From Saccharum officinarum (taxonomy: Eukaryota; Streptophyta; Magnoliopsida; Poales; Poaceae): a DNA stretch of 64,000 bases. The notes beneath the pieces were generated by a model. The model ran no database searches and had not been told where the DNA came from. It saw nothing but the letters and a program-made list of their open reading frames with translations. Below, piece after piece: positions 10,799 through 22,859 of this stretch. The DNA is taken from positions 69,517,737-69,581,736 of the forward strand of contig CM036170.1 in the NCBI GenBank assembly GCA_020631735.1, given 5' to 3'. How positions within the stretch are numbered: the stretch's first letter is position 1; every line of letters starts with the position of its first letter. A program made the position numbers and the translations under genes.

Positions 10799-13738
10799 GT
10801 GTTTTATATCGGCAGCAAGAAATCTCCGATATTCATTTATTTTCTGCGCCAATAAATCCACGAATAAGTTCTGTCGCATCTTCGTACCATCACGTACACA
10901 TGTTCGAGTATATATGCAAATATTAGTGCTTGTCACATGGGCAATACTGCGTGTCTTGAAAAATCTACAAAACGAGTGAAGAGCAATAACCATTTGGATC
11001 CAGAGAGCTAACAATAGTGGTTGAGTCTTCTATTATTGGTACAGTCAAGATGAATAGAACTGAAAAGAAATAAAATTATTTAGAATTGGCACAGTGACCA
11101 GGGCTCAGTATTTAGACAGGACTTTAAACTCAAGCGGCCATTCAGCCAAAAATGGACTTAAAACTCAAGCAGTCACTCATGACGACAATCCACCTCATTG
11201 TTGAGTGCATGTGCTTTGAAAGACTGTAAGTACTTGACCACATGATATTATGTAGGATTTTGTAGGGTCAGAAATAAATAGGAGATCAAGTCCAATTGGT
11301 GCTAATTAGAACTCTACTGGTTTCGCTTCCAAATGATCTACATACAAAAGGATACAACCCAAAATGGAGTTTCTGCTTGGCATCTATGAACGTACAGTTG
11401 CAATCCAGGCCATGCAGATATGTTAGCACAGTTCATACTGGAAAAGTTCAGTTTACACAAAATCAAAATCTCACATTAGAACTTGGTTTGTGGTTTATGT
11501 CAGTTCATATGCTTCTTTCTTTGGTAAACTTGCACTTGGAACCACCACATAATTTGAAACACTGCAAGGGAAAGCTGCTACAGCACATGGATGCACCTCG
11601 GACATGATACCAAACAGCCCCTTTCTCTTACCAATTTTCCCTAATTCTCAGTTCTAAATATGCTGAAAAAGCTTACATACAGTGACAGCCATGTGCGGAG
11701 AGCTGAGAAGTAGTTGTTTATATACAAAGCCATCACAACTCTATAATTTAATTAGTTTAACTTATGACTTGTGCTCGCTGTATCATTGCAAACTAAGGAA
11801 AGATCGTGTATTATTTTCAGAGCTCTGAATTCAGATGCGTGTTTTGAATGACAGGGTTCAGAAAATCAACAGATGACATATGAACACCCTGATGAACAGT
11901 CCAGCTCTAGGGGAAAATCCAACAATATCATCAATATTATAGACTGTTATAGAGCTACTGCCCTAATGACTTAACTTCAAATGAAAATGTTCTGTATCAT
12001 CTCTTGTTGCTTCTCTGCTGCCACTCTTCCAGGTTATAAGCAAGAGCTATGTGACTTGCTTTTCATTGATCCAAGCGACACTACCAAATCTTCAAGTTGA
12101 GAGTGCTCATTGGTTCAAGTATATTGGGAAGAGAAAGCTTCAGGTGAAGATATCTTGAGGTTCGGTGGATACTCCTAAACTCTAGTCATCTTTCTATCAA
12201 GCTGTTAACATCACACCTGAATTTACCTTCCTGGCTCATTGTTGAATTGGATTAGACCAGCAAATAGCTTTCATAATTTGCAGCGGGCAACCAACAAAAA
12301 GATCATTGTACCATAACCCACAACCATGGACCCGTATGCAAACACCAAAGATTTTACAATTTAGACTGAATTGTACCATGACTCACAACCAAGGACCCCA
12401 CCATTTGCCTTGTTTTCAATTTGCAAGCACAACAAACTATATGGACTTTAGATTGTGGCACTGTGCTGTAGAGCACAAGGAGGAAAAGAACTATTTTTTA
12501 ATAATATCTGACTTACTTTTTTGCCAAATCAATCACTTAATCAGTACTACTGTAAAGATGAGCAATTGAGCAGTCATAATTCAGAAATTTAAATTAAAAA
12601 ACTAATTAATGATGGTGTGAGATGTGTTAAAAACAATTGATTGCACAATACTACATCCAAATAGATTATGACAAGATTAGGAAAAAAAACAAGAAGTGTT
12701 TGGGTTTCCGGCTGCTTAGTGCTTACCTAGAAAGTCATGGTCGATACACAAACTGAAGGTGATCGATCGAGGACCAATGAAAGATAGCAAATAAAATTGA
12801 GAGAACTTCAGAAGATGAACAGCTCAGTTAACAACTACTCAGATCGACAGAGAGACCTGCATGCCCAAATTACTTCGCATTACCTAAAACAAAAGCTAAC
12901 AGTAATTAACACAGCTATATCAAACTGAAACACAGAAACTTCCCGTCTACAACAAAATTGAGTTTGAGACCACTATGTAACAGTGCACGGCGAAATTACC
13001 TGGTCAGTGCATGGCGAAATTACCTGAACACCAGGAGCTCGGGATCAAACAGACTGCCAGCCTGCCAGGCACCTAACGAACTGTAGTTGGCATGGTCTAC
13101 ATGATGCCAGAGGCTACAAATCTGCCATCTGATTACAAATAGCCAAAAAACTACGAACTGTGTTTGACATGGACAAACCTAAGTTTCCTAGGACAGCTGC
13201 GCGCAATGATGCAAGATTCTTGTCACCTACAATGCAAAAATTATGAATAACCTACAATGCATTATTTAATCTACAATGTTAAAATAATGGGAATCCTAAT
13301 AAAAGGTAGGTCTGATAGCATGCATTGAACACAAAGAGTAGAGTCAGCTAACATGTGAGGAAAGTGTTAAGGATCACATGCACGCAGATTTTGTAAAATT
13401 GTAATGAACAAAAAAAATCATTATCAATGAATTCTCATGAGCATTGTAAATCATTGTCAATTTATCCTAAACAATGTTGTGTACAGGAACTAACTTTGTA
13501 GTTTCTGATGACCAAAGATGGATGAATACTTGATGTCACCACAAAATATGATTAGAATGTGCTTCTTGTAAACTGAGCAATATAAAAATACATAAAAGAT
13601 TCATATCTCTCAATATCCAAAATCCAAAATAAATAAAAAGCTTGACCGCCACTGCCATCTAGGTGATGTCCATGTCTGACTTCATCTGCAGCAAGCTCAC
13701 ACCCTTAATTCCTCTGAAATTCGTTCTAATGCACAGAG

Positions 13739-13764
13739 AATATATATATATATATATATATATA
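13739..13764. repeat. (TA)n microsatellite left of the element pair
   Basis: A TA tract of about 26 bp. The corresponding tract in copy B (59114-59196) is about 83 bp. The first TA-associated element begins immediately after it. Confidence 0.9.
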
Positions 13765-14031
13765 GGTAGAGTATACTCTATAGCTAGCTACAGAATAAGT
13801 TATTCTGTAGCCACCTCCATTTACGATAATTTTATATACTAATTTACGACAATGTCAGTATATATTTACGATAGTTGAATTACTATAACACATGAGGATA
13901 TTTACCATAATGTTATAGTAAATATTATAGTAAGGAGTTACTATAATCACGTAAATTAACATAGCAATTATCGTAACTCAAAGTGGCTACAGAATAAGTT
14001 ATTTTGTAGCCAGCTGTAGGGTAATAGTTCT
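13765..14031. mobile_element. Small TA-microsatellite-associated element (267 bp)
   Basis: It begins G-rich then GAGTATACTC directly after a (TA)n tract, and ends GGGTAATAGTTCT. Near each end is a palindrome (GGCTACAGAATAA-type, mirrored), and together the ends form an inverted repeat of about 48 bp (13784-13831 with 13967-14014). There is no ORF. The interior is rich in ACGATAAT and TTACTATAA strings. Residence inside TA microsatellites recalls the rice Micron family, but I cannot confirm homology. A second element with the same ends starts at the very next base. Confidence 0.6.
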
Positions 14032-15540
14032 GGGAGAGTATACTCCGAAGCCAGCTACAAAATAGCTTATTTTGTAGCCAGGCCGCACCATGGCTGATTC
14101 TGATCCATCAGGCGCATGCAGCCAGGCTGGGAGCAGTAATCCGGTTTACCATGACGACCCATCACGCGCATGCAGGTGCATGCCAGGCAGGCTGCCGGTA
14201 ATTTAGAGAAAAAATAAATGCAAAAATTAATCATTTAGTTACTATAGAGGCTGTACGTGCATGCGACCAGCGCTGCAGTACGGTAATTGCTAGCATGAGT
14301 ATTCATTCAAAATATAGTAACTCCAAATAAGGATTATCGTAAAATTTCGCTTTGTTTATTTCTCGTAACAAATTTCATGGTAATTTCATCTTGTTATTAT
14401 AGTAACTTGTTGCTCGTATAGCTTGCATCAAAATTTTAGTAACGCCAAATGCACTATCGAATTTGAAAATTATAGTAGTTTGATTTGATTTACCATGAAG
14501 TAGTTACGATAATCAAATGGCTCGAGACAGTAACGAGAATGGGAATTACCAAAGTTTGGCATCCGTCAATTACTACAATATGACATGGCTAGTTTACCAT
14601 GAAGTAGTTACGACAATCGAATGGCTCGAGACAATAACAAGACTAGGAATTACCATAATCTGTATGTCTTTTATAGTAATAAATTACTGTAATTTACATG
14701 AATAACCATGCTTTTTCATACAGTTACTGTAATTTACATTTGGTTTCACGAACCCTTTTGGAGAATAGATAAGCAAGACTAAATCAATTTCATAGTACAA
14801 CTGTACAAGGGTGAAAAATAGTAAAATTCTACAGCAGCAATTCGTTGTGAAGCAAGAAACGTGGACACAAGCTCCTTCATGGAACAACAAGCTCGTTCAT
14901 GGAACAAATCAATCTGCAAAAAATAAATCGATTTCAGTATGAGAAAATAGTATATATCTCTGAGCTAGCTGACTACTACTCACCAAAAGAATAGGAAAGC
15001 ATACCAACTTTCAATCGCAGGAAAAAAAGAATAGGAAATCATACCAACTTCAATGTCTGGTCTAGCAAATACTACTCTCCAAAGGGGCTGCTCTGCTCAC
15101 CTCAGAATTTTGGCGTCCGCAAATCAGCAAACGAGTAGTAATAGTTTGAACGGATCGGCTTGGAGCCGTGGACCGAGATGAGAGGCCGAGAGCTTATTAT
15201 AAGCTGCAGATGCCACTGGGACGGCATCTTTTCCGGTAGCACGTCAGGCGGCGAACAAACATGACGATGACGATTTGGAGTTTCTGCATAGAAAGATGAC
15301 TGAAAATCTTGCATCCGGAATCAATAAAACACAATAAAAATCTGTCTTCTGTGTGCCGATCTTCAACCAAGATCCGCGATGTGTTGTCGGGAGGACCCAA
15401 GGATTCGCCATGGTGCTGGCAGCAGGGAGACGTCAAGCGAGATCAGGAACAGTCATCGCCACGAAGTCCCCCGCTTCCACCGGACACACCAGCACGAAGT
15501 GTCGCACGGATGCGCCGCCGGACCACGAAGGAAAGCCGCG

Positions 15541-15742
15541 CGCCGCCGGTCGGGGATGGCTCCAGGCCAGGCTGCGCCGCCGTCGGGGCTGCCATCGGTG
15601 CCGGATAGCCGCCGCCGCCATGTGAACCAGAAGGGCGAGCGCGCCGCCGGTCGGGGATGGCTCTGGGCAGGCTGCACCGCCGTTGGGGCCGCCATCGGTG
15701 CCGGATAGCCGCCGCCGCCATGTGAGCCGGAAGGGCGAGCAC
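15541..15742. repeat. 101-bp GC-rich tandem duplication
   Basis: Two head-to-tail copies start with CGCCGCCGGTCGGGGATGG at 15541 and 15642 and differ at only a few positions. The unit ends around GAAGGGCGAGC. The period of 101 is not a multiple of three, so a protein repeat is unlikely. It is also present in copy B. Confidence 0.85.
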
Positions 15743-15810
15743 GCCGCCGTCGCGATAGGGATGTCCGGATGTGTAGGGAGTGGTGACGAGGAGGTCGCAG
15801 CTGCCAGGGG

Positions 15811-15967
15811 CAGCGGCGGATCCAGGATTTGGATTAGGGGGCTGAACAATGTAGATTTAAAACTTAAACTAGAAATTAATGGTAATTTACTGTCAATTGG
15901 ATGTGATTTAATAAAGAAATAGGATCATTGGGGCTGTAGCCCCGGCAGCCCCCCTGATCCGCCACTG
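15811..15967. mobile_element. hAT-like MITE with 8-bp target duplication, absent from copy B
   Basis: A 157-bp element starts CAGCGGCGGATC and ends GATCCGCCACTG, an inverted repeat with one mismatch. It is flanked on both sides by GCCAGGGG (15803-15810 and 15968-15975). An 8-bp duplication and a CAG start fit the hAT superfamily. At the matching place in copy B only one GCCAGGGG is present, which is an empty site. Confidence 0.85.
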
Positions 15968-17949
15968 GCCAGGGGATAGGCCCTGCCAACGCCGCTACAG
16001 GTGGGGAAAGAGGAGCAGCACCGGCAACTGCTGCGATGGTACGGGCGTCTCCGTCCACGGTCTAAACCAATATTTTGGAGATGGAAATATGCGTAATTTT
16101 TGGGTGACTGAATGCATGGACCGGTATTTATTGTCTTTATTTATTGGTGCCGTGGGTGAATGGGACGGGGCTTATGTGAGCATGCATGGTGCGCTGCTGA
16201 CTCTCCGCCTCGTGAGTTTTGGCCGGCTACAGAATATGATATTTTGTAGCTACCTATAGGCTAATAGTTCTATATATATATATATATAAAAGACTCCACA
16301 ATCATGAAAGAGAGAAAAATATCTAAAAAATGACTACTCAAGATCAGTATCTGAAGAAGTAAAAATCCCAGCTGACCATATATGTATACAAGGAACCAGA
16401 ACATGTGCCTAAAGATCAGAAACCAGTTGTCAACGAGCAACTTATATGTGACCATGTACCACAGGCAATGTGACCTCAATCTCCATTTACATAATAAAGA
16501 CCATCGTCCCACCATTCGAATTCCACATGCAATGTATACAAGGAACCAGAACTTCTGCTACTCATTCATGTAGGTAAGCCGTAATCTAGAGCCTCAAGCT
16601 CCAAAAAGAGGAGGATGGTCTTAGTTGAACAAGTGGCCATCCATGATTTTGTTAGCACAAACTGTAGACCAGCAACCTGTGATTACCTGTTTCTGAATCC
16701 ACTACGCAGTAGCAGATAAGTAAGTTTGATGAGGTTCATGTCAGGGGCGGAGCTCAGTGGAGGCGAAACTGGGCTGCTGCCCCTGCTTGCCTGCCACAAA
16801 ATATGAAGGGCCAAATAAGCCTATCAGTAGATAAAGCCTGTAACAGCGGTGCTCATTTTTACACGATGCCTAGCTAGCTAGCTTCTTGTAGGAGTACTCA
16901 GTTCTCAGGTGCAAAGTCATACCAGCTGTTCATAGGTGGTCTGCACAAAACACAAGCTGCAATGCTGTATGGAGTAGTAAGCAAGCTCTCACCAGTTAGC
17001 AAAATGCTCAGTTGCCAGATGCCACCAAGACATATACTAATGCCAAGAAATCCTTGTTCTAAATCACTTATTATTCATGAACACAAATGTAGTGCTTACT
17101 ATAGAAATTAAGACAATAATGTTTATTAATGGATTAGCCCCCGCTTGATATTCTGTCACGCTTTGCCTGTTCATGTGCTTAGGAACATCCAGTAATTGGA
17201 CTTCAGCAAAGCACTGGTTAAGCACATGAAATCAGAATTTATCTATAGGAAAAAAAACACGAACTGTTACTGCTTGTGCCACTGCATTAGTTAGTTGTTA
17301 CTCTCTCAACTTCAAAGTTCAGACCTACTGCATTTTTGAAGCAGAATAGTACTTCTCAGCTTCATGTATGGTAATAATTAATGCACATATATTTGGGGCC
17401 AAAAAATAGCGTGCCAGAGCAGCAACAAGTCCATATTATCACAAGACAAGATTATATTGCTGCAAAAAGACCTTTTAATGCTTTTCTATAACAAATAAGA
17501 CTACATATATCTATGGCTTTAGTAATTACAACTCTAACTACTTTGCATCAAACCTTTTGATGAAGGTTGTGGCATATACATAAGGACGTTTGACTACTCT
17601 GAAGTTTCAAATGGCTTCTTCGAATTATCAGGAGTAAACATGTGTAATGTTAAAAAAAGGTTTTATTCATTGACACTGCATGCAGATCTGATGCTCATTA
17701 ATATGCCAATAACAGAAAGTTGGACAAGCCATGGCTGCCAGGTTGCAATGTTGTCGGATCCAAGACCATGGCTGCCATTTGTCCTATCCACATACAATTG
17801 ACAGTCAAATTGAAAATTAATCGCTTACCATTCCATGGATGAGACGCTGGTGAAGTTGGTCAGAACCCTCTTATGGAGTTTGGGTGGTAGAACTTGGTTC
17901 ACAATGAGTCAGATTACAAACACTTTCCTATGAAGAATGCGGTCTTGAT

Positions 17950-18290
17950 GGCTTATTGATTGCCAACACCTGAAAAATGACAATCCAAAAAGGTAAGAAA
18001 AAAGTATTACCTTCAAGGGACACAATGACCATTCTCTCTCCGAGTTGCTCCAATTTGTTGGTTTCAAACAAATCGGATAGCCCTTTCATTAACACTCCCA
18101 GTCTGTGCATAGGTTCTGAGAGGTTCAAAACTAATGTATCTCACAAGACAATACATTAAACAATCTGTTTGCATAGCACAAACAAAGGCTTGGAATGAAA
18201 GCACACACTAACTCGATTCATCAACAGTCGCATAGGCTAAGACTGGCAATAGGAACCAGCCACACAATTCAACAAACAGGTGGTGGCCTG
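17950..18290. other. Sequence right of copy A; possible minus-strand exon
   Basis: On the minus strand 17928-18128 is open and ends at a plausible donor (GTAATAC after a GAAG), and 17830-17990 also has splice-like borders. I cannot assign a family, so I do not call a gene. It might be part of the transcription unit that includes the relic at 18340-19170. Confidence 0.25.
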
Positions 18291-18339
18291 GTGGGCATGG
18301 TATAGGAGACTTAATTGGAACAGAGCACCCAACCTTACC

Positions 18340-19170
18340 GAGCGCGAGGCCGTGGAAGCCAGCAACATACGTCTGCACTCGTCAAGCTGCTCCATGCTCC
18401 ATCTTCTCCAGCGTAGCCAACTCCCTGTCCTCGTTGGTGGCAGTCGCCTTGCTGCTTCAGGTCACCAAGGACATGAGCATCGCCGTCGCTGCCGGTTTCT
18501 TGAAGGAAGTAGACGTCGCAGACTCGCAGCGGCAGACGAGATGGCGTCGCAGGCGAAAAACACTGACGCGGACGTGGACACCGCGGTGGCCACGTCCCCA
18601 ACGAGCACTGCGCCAGCCTGACGGTGGCGCGCGCGGAGGATGCGAGGCGGGCGAGGTCCATCTATGCGTGGCGCTGGGTGCGGACCGCGGAGGCGAGGCA
18701 GGCGGCGTCGCGGGGCCGGAGTGCGGCCTGGCCCTCGGCGTCGTGGCGCCTGGGGTCGAGCAGCTCCTCTCGAAACGCGCCGTGCGTGTTGGTGAGGGAG
18801 AGGAGGGCGTCCAAGAGGTGGTCCGCGGCGGCGCTGGCGCTGGTTTGCGGAGCGTGGCGCGGGGCTCTTGGAGGAGAGGAGCTCGGCGAGCGCGGCGCTG
18901 GACCGGAGGGGTTTCTCACCTGAGTAGATCGAAGGGCCGGGCGCGGCGTGGTACTGGGCATTCGACGGGAGACCAAGACGCCGTGGTTTGAGGAGCGAGC
19001 GGCGGGGGCGAGGGCTTTCGCGTGCTCGGGGCGAGTTGCAGGATCGAAGAGGTTCGCTCGTCTGGGGGGATGATTGCGCTGAGATATGGAGGATCGTGGA
19101 GCAGTTTTCCGCGGAGCGCGGAGGACTGGAGCAGGCGACGTGCGCGCGGGGCGTCGGTGGCCATGCGCGA
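18340..19170 (-). pseudogene. GC-rich, frame-broken relic, possibly DUF241-like
   Basis: On the minus strand, segments that look like one protein are spread over different frames. The stretch reading LLDALLSLTNTHGAFREELL and ending near ASAVRTQRHA (about 18860-18665) is followed in the same frame by MDLARLASSARATV. An alanine-rich stretch (VATAVSTSASVFFACDAISS, about 18605-18530) lies in another frame. Plant DUF241 proteins have similar helices in this order, so I suggest a decayed member. This is pattern memory, not an alignment. High GC makes every frame long here, so spurious ORFs are expected. It could also be a functional gene whose introns I failed to place. Confidence 0.3.
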
Positions 19171-19239
19171 AGAGAGCGCAGGGCGATTAGCGCGGGGCGA
19201 TCAGACGATGACATCCGGCTCTTTTTAGCTGTAGAGATA

Positions 19240-20248
19240 TGATTAGTGCTTTTGTCTTATATGATTAGTGCTTTGTCTTATACGTTAGTGAATCACGTGT
19301 TTCAACAGTGATCACGTATATTGAGATTCACCCACATCCATACTTCACGTTTCACAACACTCCTCCTTGAGTGAATCACGCTTATGTGCATGTCTCGTCA
19401 AAAACTCCCTCCAAAAACCCAGTAGGAAAAAAGGTAGGAGAAAAGAGTACATCACTTATGCCAGCTGTGTTGCACCTGTTGCCTCGTTAAAAACCTTGCG
19501 TGAGAAAACCTAGTGGGAATAAACTCAACGAGGAAAAAAGAGTACAACAATTGATCTTCAGGATCAGGTCTTCAGGACCGGTTTGTGATCTTCGGGACCA
19601 TAATTTTAGACTATGGTTTCAGGGAGCCTTCTTCCCCTGGACCTGCAACTTTCTTAAGTCGTCTCATGCCCTTTCCACAGACACATATGCGGAAGCCAAA
19701 GACTGGCAGAGACTTTATGAATAAATCTGCCAGATTTTTACAAGACAAGATATGTATTTCTGGGCTCTTCTGGAGCTCGTGGGGATAAAAGAACTTTGCA
19801 GCAATATGTTTTATGATATTGCTCTTCACATAGCCTATATGCATTTGTGCAACACAAGTAGCATTATCTTCATACATAACGGTGGGGAGTGTCGCGGGAT
19901 TGAAACCGTGGCCAGCATTGTTATTTGTGGTAGTGTCAGAATACGTGTCTTTAGTGGCTCGAGTGGACTCAAGAAGATAAGAATCACATAGGGATGCACT
20001 GGTGACCAAAGTTACGGAGGAGATGCGGTGCTCTCCTATTTTTAGAGCCGGCGAGCAGGCCAACGGGCAGGCAGTGCTGCACATCGGATTCCTCCTGCTA
20101 ATCACTCTCCCATGCGTTTTGTCTTATACGATTAGCACTTTGTCTTATTTGATTAGTGCTTTGTCTTATATGATTATTGAATCACGTGTTTCAACAGTGA
20201 TCACGTATATCGAGATTCACCTTAATCCATACCTCACGTTTCACAACA
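19240..20248 (-). mobile_element. Internally deleted Ty1/copia retrotransposon, minus strand
   Basis: Read on the minus strand, a 5' LTR starts TGTTGTGAAACGTGA at 20248. The 3' end of pol follows (about 19885-19640), with the RNase H C-terminal strings YEDNATCVAQMHIGYVKSNI and NLADLFIKSLP. Then comes a polypurine tract AAGGAGGAG, after which a second copy of the LTR start begins at 19359. That 3' LTR is cut off after about 120 bp. Most of gag and pol is missing between the 5' LTR and the RNase H part. The element is dead. An LTR fragment of the same family lies at 10245-10375. Confidence 0.8.
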
Positions 20249-21977
20249 GATGTAAGCAATATTCAGATGACCAACTGACAACTGAAGTACCCTCACTAAT
20301 CACTGTGCTGCAGGTGCAGCAGCAGCCAATCTGAACCTACTGCTGTGGATTCCGAACTGGTATGAGATCTATGTATTACAGGCAAGAGGAAGTAATGAAT
20401 TGCGAGGAAGAGGGAGCGGCAGGCGTCCTGCAAGTAGAAGTGTGGGTGCGCAGGAATCAATTTCTGAGATGTGTGCTTCAACACAGTGGAAAATAGTAGC
20501 GATGACTGGGTGTGTTAACTTGTTTATTCGCTGCTGTGATTTGTAGGCCAAATCACAGAGAATTAAAATTTGTAGAGTGTCGTTGTTTTTTAGTTTGCTA
20601 GACAATGGTCCAAACATGGAGATAAAGTCTTATGCAATATGTGTGATATTAATTTGTTTTGTCATATTAATTTATGTTCATATGGATGTGAAATACTGTC
20701 GATTTTTTCTAAAAATTGTGGAGTTCTGCATTGATTCAATTGTATAATTTGTATCAAAATTGTATAATTCTTGGTATGAAAATGAGGGTAAAAACACAAA
20801 TATCAAAATAAAACAGGGGTAAAAAGTATAGGCAAAGTTATTCTTTTGTCCAAAAGTTAACACTGTTAGGGGGACTTCATATAATAGGGGTAAAATCTCC
20901 CTTCGTTTTGAAATCGCAGGGGTAAAATTACAAAGTTAAAAAAACCAGGTCAAAAATCATCATTTCACTTCGAAACAGAGGTAGAAACGATTAATTAAGC
21001 CCCTTTTATTTATGGTAAGATGCCGGTACAAAAGACATTAATTTAAAACCTAGCAGGCACATATTCAACTATTTCACGAGTTCCTCTTGACTTGCATCTA
21101 GAAGCTCTCATTTCCCTTTCCCTTTGCTTGTGGGTGCTGTGGCGGCAGTGCCGGAACAGTATAACCTGAAAGCAAAGTCCATAATATCATGTCATATTCA
21201 CCCATTCTACTGCATATAGGAAGGTTGTGCATTAAAAAGGTTTATCCGCTTGTTAATTGACATGGGCACAATAATATAAGACACTTTAAACTAATATTCG
21301 TAATAATATATAGTACTCTACTTACTTCCGCATTTGCTTCCCGTTTGCAACGTCTTTCCCAACTGGCATGCGAGTCTAACAAGCTTCTCCGCGCTTATTT
21401 TCTTCTCGTCATCTTCATTGAGGATATGACACACGCAAGGGATATCGGATTTTTGTACAGCCTCGATGCAGTTGACGGTCGGGAAGTGGTACGCTCTGTT
21501 ATGTTTTATATGGTTCGTATACAGTGAATCATGACCGACAGTTTCTCGGTGTGACAATCAGGCTCACCGCATGCTTGATGCGCTAAAAACATGGCGCTAA
21601 TTGAAACAAGCATCATAAGCTCAACGATCACTTTGGTAGCCATTCAGAGTACTCGCAGGACAAAAAAATGTGGGATGATGGTACTATGGCCAATTCTACC
21701 TTATGTGCCAGGCTTGAAACTGTGAACCTTGATCGCAATGTGCACAACAATACCTGCACTGCATAATTTATACACGGCAAAAAGTTCCGATGGATGTCTT
21801 TGCATTGAATTTGATTTAAAAAATATAAATAAATGTCGAGTCATCTTTGGCAGCGTCCACTAGCCTATAATAGCCGGAGCCAGAGGTGTACTTATAATCC
21901 TATATATTTATTAGTCTGCCACTTAAGATTTTGCTGAATTGATAGTAAATTAACAAGGAAAGAGAAAGAGTTAAGGT
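20249..21977. other. No gene recognised
   Basis: AT-rich sequence with short ORFs only. A stretch at about 20860-20985 (GGGGTAAAATTACAAAGTTAA and similar) resembles, in inverted orientation, sequence at about 9470-9570, so both are probably parts of one dispersed repeat family. I found no boundaries for it. Confidence 0.4.
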
Positions 21978-22442
21978 ACTTCTGTCTCAAAATAAATTAA
22001 ATTCTAAAGTTGTTCTAAATCAAACTATTTAAGTTTTATCGAACTTACAAAAAATTTATGACACTAAATTAGTACCACTAGATACATCACGAAATATACT
22101 CCATTTCAAATTATAAGTTATTCAAACTTCCTTGAGAGTCAAAGCATCTCAAGTTTGACCAAAATTATAAAGAAAAATATAAAGATTTATGATAGCAAAT
22201 AGGTATACTATAAAAATATAATTAATAAAGAATTTAATGATACTTATTTGGTATCATAAATGCTATTATTTTAATATATAAATTTGGTTAAACTTGAGAT
22301 GCTTCGACTCTTAAGAAAGTTGGAATGACATAATTTGGGATGGAGGGGTATTTTTGTAGTATATTTATTTGGTGCCATACATGATGTTACCTTTCTTAAG
22401 ATAGTTCGATCGATTTAGGTTATTCTAAAAATTAATTTATTT
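21978..22442. mobile_element. Outer MITE, interrupted by a second MITE
   Basis: The left part (TGTCTCAAAATAAATTAAATT) is mirrored at the right (AAAAATTAATTTATTTT after GGTTATTC), giving an AT-rich inverted-repeat element of about 215 bp once the insert is removed. The insert at 22099-22348 splits it. The two halves look continuous across the insertion point. Confidence 0.55.
22099..22348. mobile_element. Stowaway-like MITE nested in another MITE, TA duplication
   Basis: A 250-bp AT-rich element starts CTCCATTTCAAATTATAAGT and ends ATAATTTGGGATGGAGGGG. It is flanked by TA at 22097-22098 and 22349-22350, the target of Tc1/mariner-type MITEs. Subterminal sequences around AAGCATCTCAAGTTTGACCA are mirrored near 22285-22310. 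Confidence 0.7.
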
Positions 22443-22859
22443 TTCTTAGTGGTTGTCATATCATAGTTATATATTTATATAACATGTCAGCTCTAGAAAG
22501 AGCTATGTGATACCATGCATTGAGACTAGCCTGGAACTTAAGACTTACCCATCAAAATAGTCGAGCTCATAGATGTAGATTTCAGATATCACAAATTTAG
22601 TTTTGATCTCATAGCCAACTCATCTATCTATATCTCTTATCTCTTATAAAACTCACCTGTTCGATTGATGGTTTCTGCCGCTGATAAGCCGGCTGAAGCT
22701 GATTTGTTGTGAGAGAAAAATATTATTCCATAGCTGATAAGTTGTCTCATCTCATCCTAGTACGATCCACGTCATCACAAGGACCCCACCAAATCACTAT
22801 GCTCGAACATTAAATTGCACTTGCACCTATGCACTTAGAAGACAAGAAGACTACACTTA
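22443..22859. other. No gene recognised; half-MITE fragment
   Basis: AT-rich sequence. At about 22660-22745 a sequence with CTGATAAGCCGGCTGAAGC and a TTGTTGTGAGAGAAAAATAT run resembles half of the MITE at 10684-10798. TTA at 22857-22859 is the target duplication of the next element. Confidence 0.4.

Larger units (their letters stand above)
14032..16271. mobile_element. Large member (2.24 kb) of the same TA-associated family
   Basis: It starts GGGAGAGTATACTCC and a GTAGCC palindrome, and ends with a palindrome and GGCTAATAGTTCT followed by another TA tract (16271-16288). These are the same start and end as the 267-bp element that abuts it. The interior has a degenerate 104-bp direct duplication (about 14491 and 14595) and a GC-rich patch (15300-15830) resembling captured exonic sequence. 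No protein family is recognised in it. The layout suggests a non-autonomous element that picked up foreign DNA. Confidence 0.5.
11095..17949. repeat. Copy A of a 6.9-kb segment repeated after the N gap
   Basis: This segment reappears at 56472-64000 in the same orientation. Long stretches differ by only single substitutions or 1-bp indels. The larger differences are an insertion unique to this copy (15811-15967), two insertions unique to copy B, and different TA-tract lengths. I recognise no conserved protein-coding gene in it. The short ORF at 11296-11607 is unchanged in copy B, but that only reflects the overall identity. At 16744 a fragment starting CAGGGGCGGAGC resembles a hAT-type terminus. 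Confidence 0.95.

Noticed and set aside
15308..15850. Several overlapping ORFs of 80-140 residues on both strands (and their copies near 61240-61790)
   Set aside because: GC-rich sequence leaves all frames open; a 101-bp tandem repeat not divisible by three runs through it; no family recognised.
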